From positions 1 through 62,174 of the forward strand of contig NZ_LROS01000019.1 of the NCBI RefSeq assembly GCF_001675165.1: a DNA stretch of 62,174 nucleotides, given 5' to 3'. A program made the translations under genes and the position numbers. Every line of letters starts with the position of its first letter. Position 1 is the first letter of the stretch. Of the stretch, positions 59,558 through 62,174 are shown piece by piece. The notes under the pieces were generated by a model. It had not been told where the DNA came from, did not search any database, and worked only from the letters and a program-made list of their open reading frames with translations. This stretch comes from Clostridium ragsdalei P11 (lineage in GTDB: Bacteria; Bacillota; Clostridia; Clostridiales; Clostridiaceae).

Positions 59558-61519
59558 ATGATAAAAAAAATTTTAATTGCAAATCGCGGTGAAATTGTAA
59601 ACAGAATTATTCATACATGTAATAAACTTAAAATTGAAACTGTTGTTGTATATTCAGACGCTGATAAAAATGCTGATTACATTAACAAAGCCGCAGAAAG
59701 CTATAATATCGGCCCTTCCGCACCTGTTAAAAGTTACTTAAATATTGATGCACTTGTAGATGTTATTAAGAAATCAGGGGCAGATGCAGTACATCCCGGA
59801 TATGGATTTTTATCAGAGGCAGCATCATTTGCTAATGCAGTTGCTAATGAAGGTGCAAAATGGATCGGACCTGACCCTTCAATTCTAGAAAACATCGAAT
59901 CCAAATGTTATTGTCGTATTATTGCTAATAAATTAGGGGTTCCGGTTACGCCAGGAACAATTAAGCCGATTTCCAGTGTAAAAGAAATTTATGATACTGC
60001 ACAAAAAGTTGGATTACCTATTTTACTTAAGTTGGACAAAGGCGGTGGAGGTAAGGGAATCGAAAAAATTACTTACTTTGAATCTGAAAAAGTTACGCAG
60101 GCTATTTTCGAAAGCATGCAGAGAATAGGAAATATGGCATTTGCAAGTGGAGATATTTATATTGAAAAAGCAGTACTATCTCCAAGACACATAGAAGTAC
60201 AGTTTATAGCAGATGACTATGGAAATGTAGTCTGCTTAGGAGAAAGAGAATGTTCTATTCAGAGAAGATATCAGAAGATTATTGAAGAATCACCGTCAGC
60301 TGTAGTTACTGAAGAAGACAGAAAGAAACTTTGTTCATATACACAAAAGATTATCAAGGAGATGAAATATTCCGGAGCAGGTACCATTGAATATTTAAGA
60401 GGTGCTGATGGCAATTATTACTTTATGGAAATAAATGCAAGACTTCAAGTAGAACATCCTGTATCTGAATATGTTACAAATATGGATTTAGTAGAAAATC
60501 AGATTCGCATTGCAAACGGAGAAAAATTGCCCTTTAATCAGGAAGATATTAAACTAAAAGGTCACAGCATCGAATGCCGTATTTATGCAGAAGATCCAAA
60601 AACATTTAAACCTTCACCAGGTACAATTACAAGTTTATCATTTCCTGATACCTCAGATGGAACTGTTCGTATAGAACATGCTATTCATGAAGGATACAAG
60701 ATTTCTCCATTTTATGATCCTATGCTTTGTAAACTTGTAGTTTGGGGAAAAGATAGAAATACCTGCATTGCCAATATGATAAAAGCATTAAAAAACTTTA
60801 AGCTAGAAGGAGTTTCTACAACCATAAATACTGATATCGCAATAATGCGAAATAAAAACTTTGTCTCCGGCAATTTTACCACAGCTTTCCTAGAAAATGA
60901 AAAGGTAAATATCGGATTAGAGAATTATGTAATAACTATTTCCCGTCAATTCGGTAGTCTGGGACGTCCCATTGCTAAAAAAATGGCTGAATTGTTAGGT
61001 GTTGAATATTACGACAGGGATATCGTAGAAGAAGCTGCAAAAAAAATGAATTTGCCTGTATCTACTATTGACAGTGGAGAAGAAATAGATAAAAACGAAT
61101 ATAAAAAAATGAAATTTCCACTAGGAACTAGTTCAGAAAAGATACAGGAACAAATATTTGAAGCTCAAAAGAAAATCATTTGTGATCTGGCAGATAAATC
61201 ATCCTGTATATTTGTAGGAAGATGTTCTGATTATATTTTAAGAAACCATTCAAATCATTTCAGCATATTTATCTATGCTCCCTATGAGATACGAAAGGAA
61301 AATTGTATCAATATACTTCATATAAAGCCAGATGAAGCTGATAGGTTGATTAAAGAAGTCGATGAAGCACGTCAGCTATACAGCCTAAGTTATGCAAAAT
61401 CATACAGTGATAATGTACTTTACAAGGATATTTTAATTAACAGCAGCCTATTCGGCGGAGTTGATGAAACAGCAAAAGTATTAGTTAATATGATTAGGAA
61501 GAAATTTAATCTTGCTTAA
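59558..61519 (+). CDS. Biotin carboxylase fused to a cytidylate-kinase-like domain
   Basis: A 653-residue fusion. Residues 1-447 are a complete biotin carboxylase: KILIANRGEI, HPGYGFLSEAASFA, the ATP-grasp Gly loop DKGGGGKGI, EINARLQVEHPVSE and IECRIYAEDP. Residues about 456-653 match the cytidylate kinase-like family (ITISRQFGSLGRPIAKKMAE, EYYDRDIVEEAA); the usual GSGGR loop is GSLGR here, so activity is uncertain. ATG 59558 follows AAAGGAG. It should carboxylate the carrier encoded at 53848. I know of no standard enzyme with this pairing. It is divergent from the rest of the operon and has a leader terminator. Confidence 0.9.
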   Translation: MIKKILIANRGEIVNRIIHTCNKLKIETVVVYSDADKNADYINKAAESYNIGPSAPVKSYLNIDALVDVIKKSGADAVHPGYGFLSEAASFANAVANEGAKWIGPDPSILENIESKCYCRIIANKLGVPVTPGTIKPISSVKEIYDTAQKVGLPILLKLDKGGGGKGIEKITYFESEKVTQAIFESMQRIGNMAFASGDIYIEKAVLSPRHIEVQFIADDYGNVVCLGERECSIQRRYQKIIEESPSAVVTEEDRKKLCSYTQKIIKEMKYSGAGTIEYLRGADGNYYFMEINARLQVEHPVSEYVTNMDLVENQIRIANGEKLPFNQEDIKLKGHSIECRIYAEDPKTFKPSPGTITSLSFPDTSDGTVRIEHAIHEGYKISPFYDPMLCKLVVWGKDRNTCIANMIKALKNFKLEGVSTTINTDIAIMRNKNFVSGNFTTAFLENEKVNIGLENYVITISRQFGSLGRPIAKKMAELLGVEYYDRDIVEEAAKKMNLPVSTIDSGEEIDKNEYKKMKFPLGTSSEKIQEQIFEAQKKIICDLADKSSCIFVGRCSDYILRNHSNHFSIFIYAPYEIRKENCINILHIKPDEADRLIKEVDEARQLYSLSYAKSYSDNVLYKDILINSSLFGGVDETAKVLVNMIRKKFNLA

Positions 61520-61527
61520 TGAGAATG

Positions 61528-61562
61528 GAGGTATAGATTGTTTTAATTCAAATCTATACCTC
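61528..61562. terminator. Terminator of the fusion gene
   Basis: GAGGTATAGATT (61528-61539) pairs with AATCTATACCTC (61551-61562), with an 11-nt loop; ATTTC follows. It may also serve the convergent gene at 61573. Confidence 0.75.
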
Positions 61563-61572
61563 ATTTCATACT

Positions 61573-61839
61573 TTATACACACTCTTGTGATATATCACCT
61601 TCTATACTGCTTATGATTACAACTTGATCCGGCAAATCTTCAATTTCAATTTTAATTTCTGTAGATTCATCTACTATGCCTTTATTAAAATTTTTAAGAT
61701 ACTCATAAAGATTACAAGAATTAATGTTGCTGTTTTCATTTACATTCACAGTTAATTTGTTTACTCTTAAAAATTTTTTTGATTTACAACATTCCATTAA
61801 GCCCTGAGATATCTTACTCAATAATATTGTATTGTCCAT
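61573..61839 (-). CDS. Hypothetical small protein, possibly HypA-like without zinc finger
   Basis: An 88-residue protein. Pattern: N-terminal helix LLSKISQGLMECCKSKKFLR, a beta strand KLTVNVNENS, then YEYLKNFNKGIVDESTEIKIEIEDLP. This order recalls the nickel-binding N-terminal domain of the hydrogenase chaperone HypA, including the spacing to a GT/ES-x-x-E-I-x-I-E strand, but the Zn ribbon (CxxC pair) is absent and the initial Met-His is Met-Asp. So the relation is speculative. RBS GGAGGGAC precedes the ATG. No hydrogenase genes are nearby. Confidence 0.4.
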   Translation of the reverse strand: MDNTILLSKISQGLMECCKSKKFLRVNKLTVNVNENSNINSCNLYEYLKNFNKGIVDESTEIKIEIEDLPDQVVIISSIEGDISQECV

Positions 61840-62074
61840 ATCTGTGTCCCTCCTCTAAATTTAATTTTCATACCACCCTTATGGCATTTCATCTATAATT
61901 TTAAATAAGTTCTTTACTTCAAATATTAATTTTGTATTCCCATCTTTTAAAATATAATTTGTCTATATTAAGTATATAATTTATATTTGCTAATATTCCT
62001 ATTTATAAGTAATATTAGCAAATAAAAAAATACCTCTTTACCTTTAATATAGGGTTTCTAAGTGATAATTTAAC
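61840..62074. other. Intergenic AT-rich region
   Basis: About 235 bases without a gene. TTGCTAATATT (61987-61997) and AATATTAGCAA (62012-62022) form an 11-bp inverted repeat followed by ATAAAAAAATA, possibly a terminator for the minus-strand gene entering from the right. Confidence 0.5.
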
Positions 62075-62173
62075 TTATACTAGGAAACTTCTAGCATAAG
62101 CTAATGAATGAATCTTAGCAAAATTAGAATTAAGTTCGTCAAAAAGAATTTTAATATCTGATACTAATTCCCA
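62075..62173 (-). CDS. C-terminal fragment of an unidentified gene
   Basis: A frame open from the right edge ends at TAA (62077-62075). The visible 32 residues start WELVSDIKILFDELNSN and end ARSFLV. Codon use looks like a real gene and the frame is stop-free, but 32 residues are too few to assign a family. Confidence 0.35.
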   Translation of the reverse strand, partial: WELVSDIKILFDELNSNFAKIHSLAYARSFLV

Positions 62174-62174
62174 T

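Overview
The window looks like the chromosome of a low-GC, spore-forming, acetogenic Clostridium. The evidence is strong A+T richness with long AT-only intergenic stretches, AGGAGG-type ribosome binding sites, a spore-specific spoVA operon, corrinoid/tetrahydrofolate methyltransferases with their reductive activator, and a 2-hydroxyacyl-CoA dehydratase-type activase. I see no rRNA, tRNA, CRISPR array or intact transposase gene. The species is an inference; nothing here fixes it.

Layout. 1-1.6 kb: the tail of a probable 2-oxoacid:ferredoxin oxidoreductase beta subunit and an oxalate/formate-type MFS transporter. 1.7-5.4 kb: SOS genes (lexA-dinB) sharing a control region with a divergent Cys-rich protein, then a Xer-like recombinase. 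6.2-9.2 kb: a three-gene acyl-CoA-dehydratase activase cluster. 9.2-9.5 kb: a MITE-like element. 10.8-14.0 kb: a complete spoVA2mob-type operon (DUF1657, YetF-DUF1657, SpoVAC, SpoVAD, SpoVAE, DUF1657). 14.2-28 kb: housekeeping and membrane genes (HutD, a K+ channel, cysS, patatin, a holin-like protein, ROK kinase, KimA-like K+ importer, GltP with a GlnK/GlnL-type two-component system, infC with an ATT start, purine nucleoside phosphorylase).

28-48 kb: a methyltransferase island. It has URO-D-family methyltransferases (MT I), corrinoid proteins, two identical pterin-dependent MT II genes, the ASKHA activator RACo with a PucR-type regulator, and a metallochaperone module (His-rich protein, CobW-type GTPase, DUF1638, DUF2284). 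The simplest reading is O- or N-demethylation feeding methyl-tetrahydrofolate into the Wood-Ljungdahl pathway. A fructose PTS operon (truncated fruR, fruK, fruA) interrupts it, and a second methyltransferase module (42.5-47.4 kb) is decaying into pseudogenes.

50-52.5 kb: a BlaI/BlaR1-type regulatory pair with twin operators. 52.5-61.5 kb: the most unusual system. It is a split biotin-dependent carboxylase whose two carboxyltransferase subunits look like the urea-carboxylase (AHS1/AHS2) type, with a separate biotin carrier and a divergently encoded biotin carboxylase fused to a cytidylate-kinase-like domain. It sits with a LamB/YcsF protein, a class III omega-aminotransferase, a small DUF1097 membrane protein and a PucR regulator. 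No allophanate hydrolase is present. I infer a lactam or cyclic-amide utilisation pathway: ATP/bicarbonate-dependent N-carboxylation, ring opening, then transamination of the omega-amino acid.

Non-coding structure includes a family of short structured repeats with a covarying stem, two MITE-like elements (one inside the fru operon, one family member forming the C-terminus of a sugar kinase), a 40-bp perfect palindrome, an exact gene duplication, and an early terminator immediately downstream of the biotin carboxylase promoter.
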